NCBI GenBank assembly: GCA_016892645.1
Contig: JAFEMX010000008.1
Location: forward strand, 124,001 to 188,000
Direction of reading: 5' to 3'
Length of the DNA: 64,000 nt
Origin: Micrococcaceae bacterium RIT 802
GTDB lineage: Bacteria; Actinomycetota; Actinomycetes; Actinomycetales; Micrococcaceae
Under the pieces are notes generated by a model that ran no database searches, had not been told where the DNA came from, and saw only the letters and a program-made list of their open reading frames with translations. The position numbers were made by a program, and so were the translations under genes. Of this stretch, positions 51,159 to 59,144 are shown piece by piece (the stretch's first letter is position 1; the number at the start of each line of letters is the position of its first letter).

Positions 51159-52046
51159 TCAGCGCAGCAGCCGCAGGGCCCCCGCCGCGACGTCGACGCG
51201 CAACGGGTCTGGCCCCAGCATGCCCAGCGGTTCGCCGTCGCCGCCGAGCGCCACAGCGGGCCGCGCCGCCACGGTGATGGACCTCCCGCGCAGGACCTGG
51301 ACCTGGTCCAGCCCGACGTGCGAGCCGTCGTAGACCTGGGGGAATGCCCGCAACATGTCCAGCCGCCCGGCGGCCCCGATGATGACCACGTCGAGTTCGC
51401 CGTCGTCGATGGAAGCCGACGGGGCGATGCGCATCCCGGAGCCGTAGTAGCCGGAGTTCGCCACCACCACGCAGGCGGCGGTCACCGTGTGTTCCGTGCC
51501 GTCGATGACCAGGGAGAACGACGACGGGACAAACCTCGCCAGGGAGGTCACCGCCGCGGCGGGGTACTGCAGCCTGCGCGGCAGCCAGCGCACGCGGTTG
51601 ACCAGGTCGGCCGTCTGCGCGTCGGCCCCCGCGTACACGGATCCGGCGACGCAGCGTGCCGCACCGCCGGGGAGGGTGGCCTTGATCAGGTCGGTCGGCG
51701 TCGGCTCGGCCTCCAACAGGGTCCGGGCGATCGCCTCCGGCGCGGGGTCCAACCCGATCATCCGGGCGAAGTCGTTGCCCCGCCCCGACGGCAGGATGCC
51801 CAGGGTTCCCCCGAGCCGGGCGACCTCCCCGGCGATGGAGGAGAGCATCCCGTCGCCGCCCACGGAGACCACCACGTAGCCGCGATCCGCTGCGTGCCCG
51901 ATCGCCTCGAGGGTGGCCCGGGGGCCGGGCGAATAGGAGACCTCCACGGTGGCGCCGGCCTCGCGCAGCAGCCGGGCGACCGGGATCGCCGCGCCGGGCC
52001 CGGAACCCGAAGAACGGTTGACCAGGAACGCGAAGCTGCGGCTCAC
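51159..52046 (-). CDS. Diacylglycerol kinase family lipid kinase
   Basis: The 295-residue kinase has the DAGK-fold motifs NRSSGSG near the N-terminus, VVSVGGDGMLSSI (nucleotide-binding GGDG) and GTLGILPSGRGNDFARMIGL. Family members phosphorylate diacylglycerol, or other lipid hydroxyls. GTG start overlaps the stop of the FAD oxidase gene as GTGA, so they are coupled. Context with an alkyl-DHAP-synthase-like oxidase suggests it acts on a glycerolipid. Confidence 0.87.
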   Translation of the reverse strand: MSRSFAFLVNRSSGSGPGAAIPVARLLREAGATVEVSYSPGPRATLEAIGHAADRGYVVVSVGGDGMLSSIAGEVARLGGTLGILPSGRGNDFARMIGLDPAPEAIARTLLEAEPTPTDLIKATLPGGAARCVAGSVYAGADAQTADLVNRVRWLPRRLQYPAAAVTSLARFVPSSFSLVIDGTEHTVTAACVVVANSGYYGSGMRIAPSASIDDGELDVVIIGAAGRLDMLRAFPQVYDGSHVGLDQVQVLRGRSITVAARPAVALGGDGEPLGMLGPDPLRVDVAAGALRLLR

Positions 52047-53614
52047 GGGATCAGCACGCCGGGGTTCAGGACGCCGGTCGGGTCGAGCTCGTGCTTGACC
52101 GCACGCAGGATCGAGGTGCCGACGGGGCCGATCTCCTGGGCCAGCCAGGGCTTGTGGTCGGTGCCGATCGCGTGGTGGTGGGTGATGGTGCCGCCGGCGT
52201 CGATGATCGCCTGGCTGGCCTTCTCCTTGGCGGAAGCCCACTGGGCCTGCGGGTCCTCGGTTTCGGAGACCGCAATGGTGAAGTAGAGCGCGCAGCCGGT
52301 CTCGTAGACGTGGGAGATGTGGCACAGCGCGATCCGCCGGTCCCCCAGCTCTGTCTTGAGCGACGTCTTGACCGCCTGGTAGACGTTCTCCCGGTTCGAC
52401 CAGAAGGTGGCCGTTTCCAGTGTCTCGACTAGGACGCCGACATCGAGCAGGGAATCGCGCAGGTAGGGGGCGTGGAAGCGGCCCTTCGCCCACGCGGCTC
52501 CGCGCTCCTCCCCCAGCGCCGTTCCGCCGAGCCCGGTCAGCGCAGCGGTGACCTGTTCGCGCCGGGTGGCGATGTCGGCGCCTTCATACCCGACGATCAT
52601 CACGCACCCGCCCTCGGCGTCACCGCCGATGTCGGACTGCGAGGCGAGGTTGATCATCGTCTCGGTCTCGTCGGAGAGCCGCAGCACGGTGGGCAGCAGG
52701 TCGTTCTGGGCCAGGTGGCGCATCGCATCGGATCCTGCGGTGAAGGACGCGAACGTCCACGCCTCGTAGACCTTTTCGGCGGGCAGCTTCCTGACCCGAA
52801 CGCGCACGGCGGTGATGATGCCGAACGCGCCTTCGGAGCCCAGGACCAGCTGACGCAGGTCGGGTCCGGCGGCGCTGGCCGGGGCGGTGCCCAGTTCCAG
52901 GGTCCCCTGCGGGGTGGCGACGGACAGCCCGACGACCATGGAGTCGAACCGTCCATAGCCGGCGGAGGACTGGCCGGACGAGCGGGTGGCGGCGAACCCG
53001 CCGATCGAGGCGTATTCGAACGACTGCGGGTAGTGCCCCAGCGTCAGGCCGTGCTCGGCCAGCTTCGCCTCGGCCTCGGGCCCGCGCAGGCCGGGTTCGA
53101 GCAGCACGGTCATGGACTCGGTATCCACGTCGCGCACGTCCTTCATCCGGCCCAGGTCGACGGAGACGACCCCGGCATACCCCTCGCGCTCCACGGCCAG
53201 CCCGCCGGTGACGGAGGTGCCGCCGCCGAACGGCACCAGGGCGATGTGGTGCTGGACGGCGAACGCGATCAGGGCCTCGACGTCGGCGTGGCCTCCGGGA
53301 CGGACCACGGCGTCGGGCGCGTCGGACAGGTCACCCGCGCGGGCCTTGAGCAGGTCGGGGGTCGATTTCCCGCGGGTGTGCAGGCGGCGGTCGGCGTCGT
53401 CGGTCAGCACGTGCTCCCCGCCGAGCAGGCCGCGCAGGCCCTCGAGCAGTTCCGGCGCGAGCACGCTCACCGGGACCTCGACCTCGGCGACGGCCGGGGT
53501 GTCGCGGGTGGCGCCGACTGCGAAGTCGATCAGGCCCCGCATGTCGGCGGAGAGCTCGGTGGCTGCCGACGGGTTCCCCCAGCGTGTGGGGTGCATCTCA
53601 TGGCTCTGTGTCAT
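52043..53614 (-). CDS. FAD-linked oxidase of the alkyl-DHAP synthase-like (AGPS) group
   Basis: The 523-residue flavoprotein has the PCMH FAD-binding domain (PDAVVRPGGHADVEALIAFA, VPFGGGTSVTGGL, YASIGGFAATRSSGQSSAGYGRFDSMV). The C-terminal cap has YETGCALYFTIAV and HHHAIGTDHKPWL, as in alkyl-DHAP synthases, which make the ether bond of ether lipids without net redox. The ATG at 53614 lies inside a palindrome and no ribosome binding site is seen, suggesting a leaderless mRNA. The lipid kinase gene is coupled downstream. Confidence 0.83.
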   Translation of the reverse strand: MTQSHEMHPTRWGNPSAATELSADMRGLIDFAVGATRDTPAVAEVEVPVSVLAPELLEGLRGLLGGEHVLTDDADRRLHTRGKSTPDLLKARAGDLSDAPDAVVRPGGHADVEALIAFAVQHHIALVPFGGGTSVTGGLAVEREGYAGVVSVDLGRMKDVRDVDTESMTVLLEPGLRGPEAEAKLAEHGLTLGHYPQSFEYASIGGFAATRSSGQSSAGYGRFDSMVVGLSVATPQGTLELGTAPASAAGPDLRQLVLGSEGAFGIITAVRVRVRKLPAEKVYEAWTFASFTAGSDAMRHLAQNDLLPTVLRLSDETETMINLASQSDIGGDAEGGCVMIVGYEGADIATRREQVTAALTGLGGTALGEERGAAWAKGRFHAPYLRDSLLDVGVLVETLETATFWSNRENVYQAVKTSLKTELGDRRIALCHISHVYETGCALYFTIAVSETEDPQAQWASAKEKASQAIIDAGGTITHHHAIGTDHKPWLAQEIGPVGTSILRAVKHELDPTGVLNPGVLIP

Positions 53615-53634
53615 GTGTTACAGTGTTACACATG
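53612..53634. promoter_or_regulatory. Palindromic operator covering both divergent start codons
   Basis: A 23-bp palindrome with arms CATGTGT-x-ACA and TGT-x-ACACATG spans the ATG of the FAD oxidase gene (53614) and the first ATG of the TetR gene (53632), which are only 17 bp apart. TACAGT at 53619-53624 is a possible -10 for TetR, and the mirror TAACAC a -10 for the oxidase gene. The regulator is very likely the adjacent TetR. Confidence 0.72.
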
Positions 53635-54219
53635 ATGTCAGTTCGTCACAACAGCTATCTGGACGCGGCCCGGGAATCGATCCTCGACGTCGGCTGGAAG
53701 CGCACCACGCTCACCAACGTCGCCAGCCGCGCCGGCGTCTCGAGGATGACGATCTACCGCACCTGGCCGGACATGGAGTCCCTCCTCGGGGACCTGATGA
53801 CCCGGGAGTGGCAGGGCATCATGTCCACCATTCCCTCCGGGCACGACGCCGATGCCCCCACCGCCGCGGACGTCGCCAACGGTGCCATCGCCGCGGTGGC
53901 TGCCCTCCGGGCGAACCCCCTGTTCCGCCGTGTCCTGGACGTGGACCCGGAACTGCTGCTTCCCTACCTGCTGGATCGCCGCGGACGCTCGCAGGATTCG
54001 ATCCTCTCCTTCCTGGCCGGGCAGATCGCCGGCGGCCAACAGGCCGGACACATCCGCCCCGGGGACTCCGTCCTGCTGGCCCGGACCGTCGTCCTCGCCG
54101 CCCACGGGCTGGCGATCTCGGCGCAGACGATGACAGATCCTTCCGACCCGGCCGGGATCGACGAGGCGGCCCTCGCCTCGTCGTTCGCCGAGCTGCTGAC
54201 CCAGGGGCTGACCGCATGA
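53632..54219 (+). CDS. TetR family transcriptional regulator
   Basis: The 195-residue regulator has the TetR helix-turn-helix (NSYLDAARESILDVGWKRTTLTNVASRAGVSRMTIYRTWPDMESLLGDLM). The C-terminal ligand domain is poorly conserved. It is divergent from the FAD oxidase gene and its start lies in the shared palindrome, so it very likely autoregulates and represses that operon. Start is ATG 53632 or 53635; no ribosome binding site is visible, as expected for a leaderless transcript. Its stop overlaps the glycerol-3-phosphate dehydrogenase start as ATGA. Confidence 0.88.
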   Translation: MMSVRHNSYLDAARESILDVGWKRTTLTNVASRAGVSRMTIYRTWPDMESLLGDLMTREWQGIMSTIPSGHDADAPTAADVANGAIAAVAALRANPLFRRVLDVDPELLLPYLLDRRGRSQDSILSFLAGQIAGGQQAGHIRPGDSVLLARTVVLAAHGLAISAQTMTDPSDPAGIDEAALASSFAELLTQGLTA

Positions 54220-55748
54220 CCACTGCACCCACCGCCATTGGCCACGGCCTGCGGGATCTCCCCGACGACATCGACGTCCTCGTCGTCGGGCTCGGTGTCA
54301 CCGGTGCCGGTGTCGCGCTCGACGCCGCCTCGCGCGGGCTCTCCGTCCTGGCGGTCGACGCCTTCGATGTCGCCTACGGGACCTCCCGCTTCTCCAGCAA
54401 GCTGGTCCACGGCGGGCTGCGCTACCTGGCGACCGGGCAGGTCGGCATCGCCCACGAGAGCGCCGTCGAACGCGGCATCCTCATGGAGCGCACGGCCCCG
54501 CACCTGACCCGGGCCCTGCCGATGCTGCTGCCGCTGATGTCCAGTGTCGGCCACGGGCAGGCCGCGCTCGCCGGCCTGGGGTTCATCGCCGGGGACCTGC
54601 TGCGCCTGGCCGCGCGGACCAAGGCCGACACGCTGCCCCACCCCCGGCGCGTCTCCCGCACCGAGGCGTTGACCATGGCCCCGCCCCTGCGCGGCGCCGG
54701 ATTGCGCGGCGCCCTGCTCTCCTGGGACGGGCAGCTGGAGGACGACGCCCGCCTGGTCCTGGGCATCGCACGCACCGCCGTCGCCCACGGCGCCGACGTT
54801 CGCACCCGCATCCGCGCCGTCTCGGTGACCGGCGGCAGCGCCGAGCTGCGCGACGAGCTCACCGGCGAAACCCGGACGGTCACCGCCCGGAGGGTCGTCA
54901 ACGCCACCGGCGTATGGGCCGCGGACCTGGTCGACGTGAAGCTCAAGCCCAGCCGGGGCACCCACCTGGTGTTGCGGGCCGAGACGCTGCCGCGGCTGAA
55001 CACGGCCATCACGGTGCCGATCCCCAACACGACCAACCGGTTCATGTTCCTGCTCCCCCAGCCGGACGGCACCATCTACGTCGGGCTCACCGACGTCGAG
55101 GCCCTCGGTGACATCCCCGATGTCCCCGAACCCACCGAGTCGGAGATCGGCTTCCTGCTCGATGTCGTCTCGGCCGCCTTCGACAAGCCCCTCCGCCGCT
55201 CCGACGTGGTCGGCGCGTACGCCGGCCTGCGCCCCCTGCTGGACAGCGGCGGCTCGACGGCGGACCTCTCCCGCAAGCACGCGGTCCTCACGTCCCCGTC
55301 GGGGGTCATCACCATCGTCGGCGGCAAGCTGACCACCTATCGGCGCATGGCCGAGGACGCCGTCGACGCCACCGGCCTCGCCCCGGGAAGGTGCCGGACG
55401 CGGAACCTGCCCCTGCTCGGGGCCGCCTCGCGCGACGCCCTGGCCCAGTTCGAGGGCCACCCCCGGCTCGTGCGCCGCTTCGGCACCGAGGCGCAGCTGG
55501 TGCTCGAGAACGCCCGGATCGTCACCGGTCTGAACGACGCCGAATTGCTGGCTCCGATTACCCCGCACCTGCCGGCCACGTTGGCCGAGCTCGTCTTCGG
55601 CATCACCCATGAGGGCGCCGTCGACGTGGAGGACCTGCTGGAACGCAGGACCCGCATCAGCCTGATTCCCGAGGACGTCGAGCTCGCCCGCCCGGCCGCC
55701 GAACGGGCGCTGGAGCTCGTGGCCGCCTATCGCGAGAGCCACCGGTAA
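54216..55748 (+). CDS. FAD-dependent glycerol-3-phosphate dehydrogenase/oxidase (GlpD-like)
   Basis: The 510-residue flavoenzyme has the FAD-binding VVGLGVTGAGVALDAASRGLSV, FSSKLVHGGLRYLATGQ and VIVNATGVWAADLV features (RRVVNATGVWAADLVDVKLKPSRGTHLVL), with the C-terminal IVGGKLTTYRRMAEDAVD of the GlpA/GlpD family. It would oxidise sn-glycerol 3-phosphate to DHAP, passing electrons to quinone, and so supply the DHAP side used by an AGPS-like enzyme. It is coupled to TetR by ATGA. A role in ether-lipid or glycerol use is inferred. Confidence 0.88.
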   Translation: MTTAPTAIGHGLRDLPDDIDVLVVGLGVTGAGVALDAASRGLSVLAVDAFDVAYGTSRFSSKLVHGGLRYLATGQVGIAHESAVERGILMERTAPHLTRALPMLLPLMSSVGHGQAALAGLGFIAGDLLRLAARTKADTLPHPRRVSRTEALTMAPPLRGAGLRGALLSWDGQLEDDARLVLGIARTAVAHGADVRTRIRAVSVTGGSAELRDELTGETRTVTARRVVNATGVWAADLVDVKLKPSRGTHLVLRAETLPRLNTAITVPIPNTTNRFMFLLPQPDGTIYVGLTDVEALGDIPDVPEPTESEIGFLLDVVSAAFDKPLRRSDVVGAYAGLRPLLDSGGSTADLSRKHAVLTSPSGVITIVGGKLTTYRRMAEDAVDATGLAPGRCRTRNLPLLGAASRDALAQFEGHPRLVRRFGTEAQLVLENARIVTGLNDAELLAPITPHLPATLAELVFGITHEGAVDVEDLLERRTRISLIPEDVELARPAAERALELVAAYRESHR

Positions 55749-55782
55749 CGCCGACACGAGGGCCCCGCCCTATGATGGGTCG

Positions 55783-56250
55783 ATGAACACGGGGAGAGCT
55801 ACGGACGCCGCGCCGCCGGCCGGATACCGGGAGCTGGCCGCAGCACTGGTCGACGTTTCCGAGCACATCAGGCGCTCCGCCCACGAGGCCACCGGATACC
55901 AGCCCCTCCCCAACGGGATGCTGGACATCCTGCGGGTGATCGAGGTCAATCCCGGCATTACTGTAGCCGAGGTTGCCGCCCGTCTGGATCGCCAGCTCAG
56001 CAACGTCAGCACCCAGCTCAAGGATCTGGTCGGTCGGGGCCTGGTCACCCGGAATCGCGACTCGACGGACAAGCGGTATGTCACCCTGCACACCACGGCC
56101 GAGGCGGCGCACATCAAGGAAGTGATCGAGTCCTCCTGGGCCGAGGCTCTGGAGACCGTCGCCCAGCGGCTGCCACCTGCCGAGCAGGGGGAACTACTGC
56201 TCAGCGAGCCGCATCTGGCGCGCCTGGCAGCCCTCATCAACAAGGGGTGA
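55783..56250 (+). CDS. MarR family transcriptional regulator
   Basis: The 155-residue regulator has the MarR winged helix (GYQPLPNGMLDILRVIEVNPGITVAEVAARLDRQLSNVSTQLKDLVGRGLVTRNRDSTDKRYVTLHTT). It lies directly upstream of an MFS drug exporter with an AT-rich palindrome in between, so it most likely represses the exporter. The inducer is unknown. The promoter is in the 34-bp gap after the glpD-like gene, so read-through from that operon is possible. Confidence 0.88.
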   Translation: MNTGRATDAAPPAGYRELAAALVDVSEHIRRSAHEATGYQPLPNGMLDILRVIEVNPGITVAEVAARLDRQLSNVSTQLKDLVGRGLVTRNRDSTDKRYVTLHTTAEAAHIKEVIESSWAEALETVAQRLPPAEQGELLLSEPHLARLAALINKG

Positions 56251-56290
56251 GCATCCGCCGTCGTCGTCATTTGCCTGACCTCGATTAAAC

Positions 56291-56308
56291 ACTTATCCTT
56301 TTATAAGT
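56291..56308. promoter_or_regulatory. MarR operator upstream of the MFS exporter
   Basis: ACTTAT-CCTTTT-ATAAGT is a perfect 6-bp-arm palindrome in a strikingly AT-rich patch between the MarR and MFS genes. Position 125-145 bp upstream of the MFS start suits repression. Confidence 0.65.
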
Positions 56309-56433
56309 AATTGTGAGCAGAGTGCGGTCCGCCGTGCGCCACAGCGCACCCCGACCGCCGTTCCGTGGATGAGGCCCTTTCGCCCGCCCCGTGGCCGTGC
56401 TGCTTCCCGGCCCACACACCAGACAAGGTATCC

Positions 56434-57960
56434 ATGACCATCTCCCACCATCGGGAACACCCCTCCTCCGAGACCGACACCGCGTCGGCCGCAGCGCGAG
56501 CCATCGAGCCCGAGCGCGCCGTCGGCAAGGGCGTCACCGCCACCATCACGGCCCTCGTCCTGTCCGCCATGATCATGATCCTCAACGAGACGGTCCTGAG
56601 CGTCGCCCTGCCCAACCTCATGGTGGAATTCGACGTCACGGCCACCACCGCCCAGTGGCTGACCACCGGATTCCTGCTGACCATGGCCGTCGTCATCCCG
56701 ACCACTGGTTTCCTGCTCCAGCGCTTCACCACCCGTCGGCTCTTCGTCTGGGCCCTGCTGCTCTTCATCGCCGGCACCGTCCTGGCCGCCGTCGCCCCGT
56801 CATTCGCGGTCCTGCTGGCGGCTCGTGTCATCCAGGCCAGCGGCACGGCCATCATCCTGCCGGTCCTGATGACCACCACGCTGACCATGGTCCCGGTGGC
56901 CTACCGCGGCACCGTCATGGGCTTGAACGCCATCGTCATCTCGGTGGCTCCGGCCATCGGACCGACACTGTCCGGCCTGATCCTGAACTCGCTGTCGTGG
57001 CGTTGGGTCTTCGGACTGATGATCCCGGTGGCCGCCATCGTCTTCCTGGTCGGCGTCATCGCCATCCGGACGACGGGCGAGACCCGCAAGGCGCCCCTGG
57101 ATGCCGTATCCGTTGTCCTCTCCGCCGTCGCCTTCGGCGGCATCGTCTATGCGCTGTCCTCGATCGGCGAACTGATCCACGGCGCCTGGATCCCCCTCAT
57201 CACCCTGGTTGTCGGTGCCGCGACGCTCGCCGTGTTCATCGCCCGCCAGCGCACGCTTCAAAAGACCGGCTCGGTCCTGCTGGACCTGCGCCCGTTCGCC
57301 GTCCACAACTTCCGCATCTCGGTGGCGATGCTGATGCTGCTCATGGGCACCCTGCTGGGAACGGTCATGGTCATCCCGATCTTCCTGCAAAACGGCAGGG
57401 GCATCAGCGTCCTGACGATCGGACTGTTGCTGTTGCCCGGCGGGTTGGTCCAGGGCATCATCTCCCCGGTGATCGGCCGCCTCTACGACAAGATCGGGCC
57501 ACGCCCCCTGGTCATCCCCGGCGCCTTCATCCTGGCCGCCGGCCAGTGGTGGCTGAGCACCGTGACGACGGGGACCCCGCTGGGCCTGGTCATCGCCATG
57601 CACGTGGTGTTCTGCATCGGCTTCGGCATGCTCATGACACCGCTGATGACCACCGCATTGGGTGCCCTGCCCCGGGAGCTCTATGGGCACGGCAGCGCGA
57701 TCATGAACACCTTGCAGCAGCTCGGCGGCGCCGCGGGCACCGCGGTCCTGATTGCCGCCATGACGATCGGAACCACCACGGCAGCGGCGAGCGGCGTGGC
57801 CGCCGAGGCCAGCGTGGTTGCCGGGACCGAGAAGGCGTTCTTCGTCGGGGGCATTCTCGGACTGGCCACGATCCTGTGTTCGTTCTTCGTGAGGCGCCTG
57901 CCGGACGAAGCCCCGGCCCACCAGGAACCCCTCGAAGCCACCGAGCGCGTCGACGCCTGA
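56434..57960 (+). CDS. DHA2-type MFS multidrug exporter
   Basis: The 508-residue protein has about 14 membrane segments and the DHA2/EmrB features MILNETVLSVALPNLMVEFDVTATTAQWLTTGFLLTMAVVIPTTGFLLQRF, and GTAIILPVLMTTTLTMVPVAYRGTVMGLNAIVISVAPAIGPTLSGLI (the antiporter C motif). It would export drugs using the proton gradient. A weak AAGG precedes the ATG at 56434. It is likely controlled by the adjacent MarR through the palindrome, and ends before a large hairpin. Confidence 0.88.
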   Translation: MTISHHREHPSSETDTASAAARAIEPERAVGKGVTATITALVLSAMIMILNETVLSVALPNLMVEFDVTATTAQWLTTGFLLTMAVVIPTTGFLLQRFTTRRLFVWALLLFIAGTVLAAVAPSFAVLLAARVIQASGTAIILPVLMTTTLTMVPVAYRGTVMGLNAIVISVAPAIGPTLSGLILNSLSWRWVFGLMIPVAAIVFLVGVIAIRTTGETRKAPLDAVSVVLSAVAFGGIVYALSSIGELIHGAWIPLITLVVGAATLAVFIARQRTLQKTGSVLLDLRPFAVHNFRISVAMLMLLMGTLLGTVMVIPIFLQNGRGISVLTIGLLLLPGGLVQGIISPVIGRLYDKIGPRPLVIPGAFILAAGQWWLSTVTTGTPLGLVIAMHVVFCIGFGMLMTPLMTTALGALPRELYGHGSAIMNTLQQLGGAAGTAVLIAAMTIGTTTAAASGVAAEASVVAGTEKAFFVGGILGLATILCSFFVRRLPDEAPAHQEPLEATERVDA

Positions 57961-57973
57961 CCTGCCGTCGGCA

Positions 57974-58014
57974 GCGGAAAGGTCCGGGAGCGCCACGCTC
58001 CCTGACCTTTCCGC
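57974..58014 (+). terminator. Large hairpin after the MFS gene
   Basis: An 11-bp perfect stem (GCGGAAAGGTC/GACCTTTCCGC) encloses an inner 7-bp stem (GGGAGCG/CGCTCCC). It lies 14 bp beyond the stop of the exporter gene. No T-tract is seen. Confidence 0.65.
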
Positions 58015-58075
58015 GGCCGCCACATGATGCGCTGGCGGGGAAGTCGGCACCCCATGGTTCTGGAAGGATGGGCGC

Positions 58076-58861
58076 ATGATCCTCGAACATGCCCTTCTGC
58101 CAGTACGTCCCGGCCGCGAGGTGGAATTCGAGCAGGCGTTCACCGAAGCGAAGCCGATCATTGCCGCGTCGCCGGGGTTCAGGAACATCAGCCTGTCGCA
58201 CGGGCACGAGTCGCCCGGCACGTACCTGCTGCTGGTCGAATGGGAATCACTGGAGGACCACACCCACGGCTTCCGAGGCTCTGAGGCCTACGACCGGTGG
58301 AAGTCCCTGCTGCACCACTTCTACGATCCGTTCCCCACAGTGGAACACTTCGATCCGCTTTCCTCGATGCAGCGCGCTGGCGCCACCGTCCACTTGCTCT
58401 GCGGACTCAACGGTGCCGGGAAGACGACTCTGGCACGGGAACTCGAGCGCTCCGCCCCAACGGTTCGATTCACCCTCGATGCCTGGATGATCCGCCTGTA
58501 CCCCGACACGGGGATTGACTCCCCCGACTACGCGCAGCGTGCCGAGGCCTGCAAGCAACTCATCTGGGACACCGCCGTCAAAGTACTCTCAGCGGGCACC
58601 GACGTGGTCCTGGATTGGAACCAGTGGAGTCGTGCGCGGCGTACCGAATGGTCCTCACGAGCCCGCGACGAGGGCTTCGATGTCGTTCTCCACCACGTCA
58701 GCGTGCCCGCGGAGAAAGCCATCGACCGGGCCGAACGCCGCGCGGCCGGCGGAAACGCCGACGCCCACGTCCTGACCGCCGGCGACATCCGTCATCTGGC
58801 AGGGATCTTCGACGAACCGCAAGCAGACGAGGGCATGCGATTGGTCGTCCACGAATCGTAG
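58076..58861 (+). CDS. Fusion: antibiotic-biosynthesis-monooxygenase (ABM) domain with a P-loop kinase/ATPase
   Basis: The 261-residue protein has an N-terminal ABM domain (about 1-92: ILEHALLPVRPGREVEFEQAFTEAKPIIAASPGFRNISL and YLLLVEWESLEDHTHGFRGSEAYDRWKSLLHHFYDP). The C-terminal part (about 100-261) has Walker A GLNGAGKTTLARELE, and VVLDWNQWSRARRTEW resembles a small AAA or zeta-type kinase. Both domains normally occur alone; the join may be a real fusion or a reading frame that runs on, since an internal ATG lies at 58367. GGAAGG precedes the ATG. Its 3' end lies in a direct repeat. Confidence 0.78.
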   Translation: MILEHALLPVRPGREVEFEQAFTEAKPIIAASPGFRNISLSHGHESPGTYLLLVEWESLEDHTHGFRGSEAYDRWKSLLHHFYDPFPTVEHFDPLSSMQRAGATVHLLCGLNGAGKTTLARELERSAPTVRFTLDAWMIRLYPDTGIDSPDYAQRAEACKQLIWDTAVKVLSAGTDVVLDWNQWSRARRTEWSSRARDEGFDVVLHHVSVPAEKAIDRAERRAAGGNADAHVLTAGDIRHLAGIFDEPQADEGMRLVVHES

Positions 58862-59005
58862 GTCAGCCGGCGGTCGCCTCGTCCAGCAGCTCCAGGACGT
58901 GCCGGTAGTCCTCGCCGGTGGCCCGGGTCATGCCCAGTTCGCAGGTCCGGTTGCAGGAAGCATGCGCCGCGGAGCCGAAGGCCGCGATCGCGCGCGCCTG
59001 CCGTT
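58833..59005. repeat. Direct repeat copy 1 (173 bp)
   Basis: Ungapped direct repeat of 60747-60919, 1914 bp apart, with about 8 mismatches over 173 bp counted by eye. It contains the last codons of the kinase gene and, convergent to it, the last about 48 codons of the oxidase gene. Confidence 0.85.
58863..59005 (-). pseudogene. 3' fragment of the FAD/Fe-S oxidase gene
   Basis: Translating the minus strand gives the C-terminal tail RQARAIAAFGSAAHASCNR and the final LELLDEATAG, near identical to the true C-terminus of the gene at 60777-63581. The rest of that gene is absent here, and upstream sequence in the frame is unrelated. It is the oxidase part of the direct repeat, not a functional gene. 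Confidence 0.85.
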
Positions 59006-59069
59006 TTCCAAGGCCGATACGGCGTTCGGAGAGAACGGGTAGATCATCCCGCAGGAGCGCCCTGACCAT

Positions 59070-59114
59070 AACCACAAAGGCCCCTTCAAGGGATGTATTG
59101 TGGTTGTTAATCAC
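59070..59114. promoter_or_regulatory. Inverted repeats at the antitoxin promoter
   Basis: AACCACAA (59070-59077) and TTGTGGTT (59098-59105) form perfect 8-bp arms 20 bp apart. A further imperfect palindrome lies at 59100-59114 (GTG and CAC ends). The patch is AT-rich and lies just upstream of the antitoxin ATG at 59145, as expected for an autorepressed toxin-antitoxin operon. Confidence 0.55.
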
Positions 59115-59144
59115 TATTACCTTCTCGAAAGGGAGATTCTGGTA

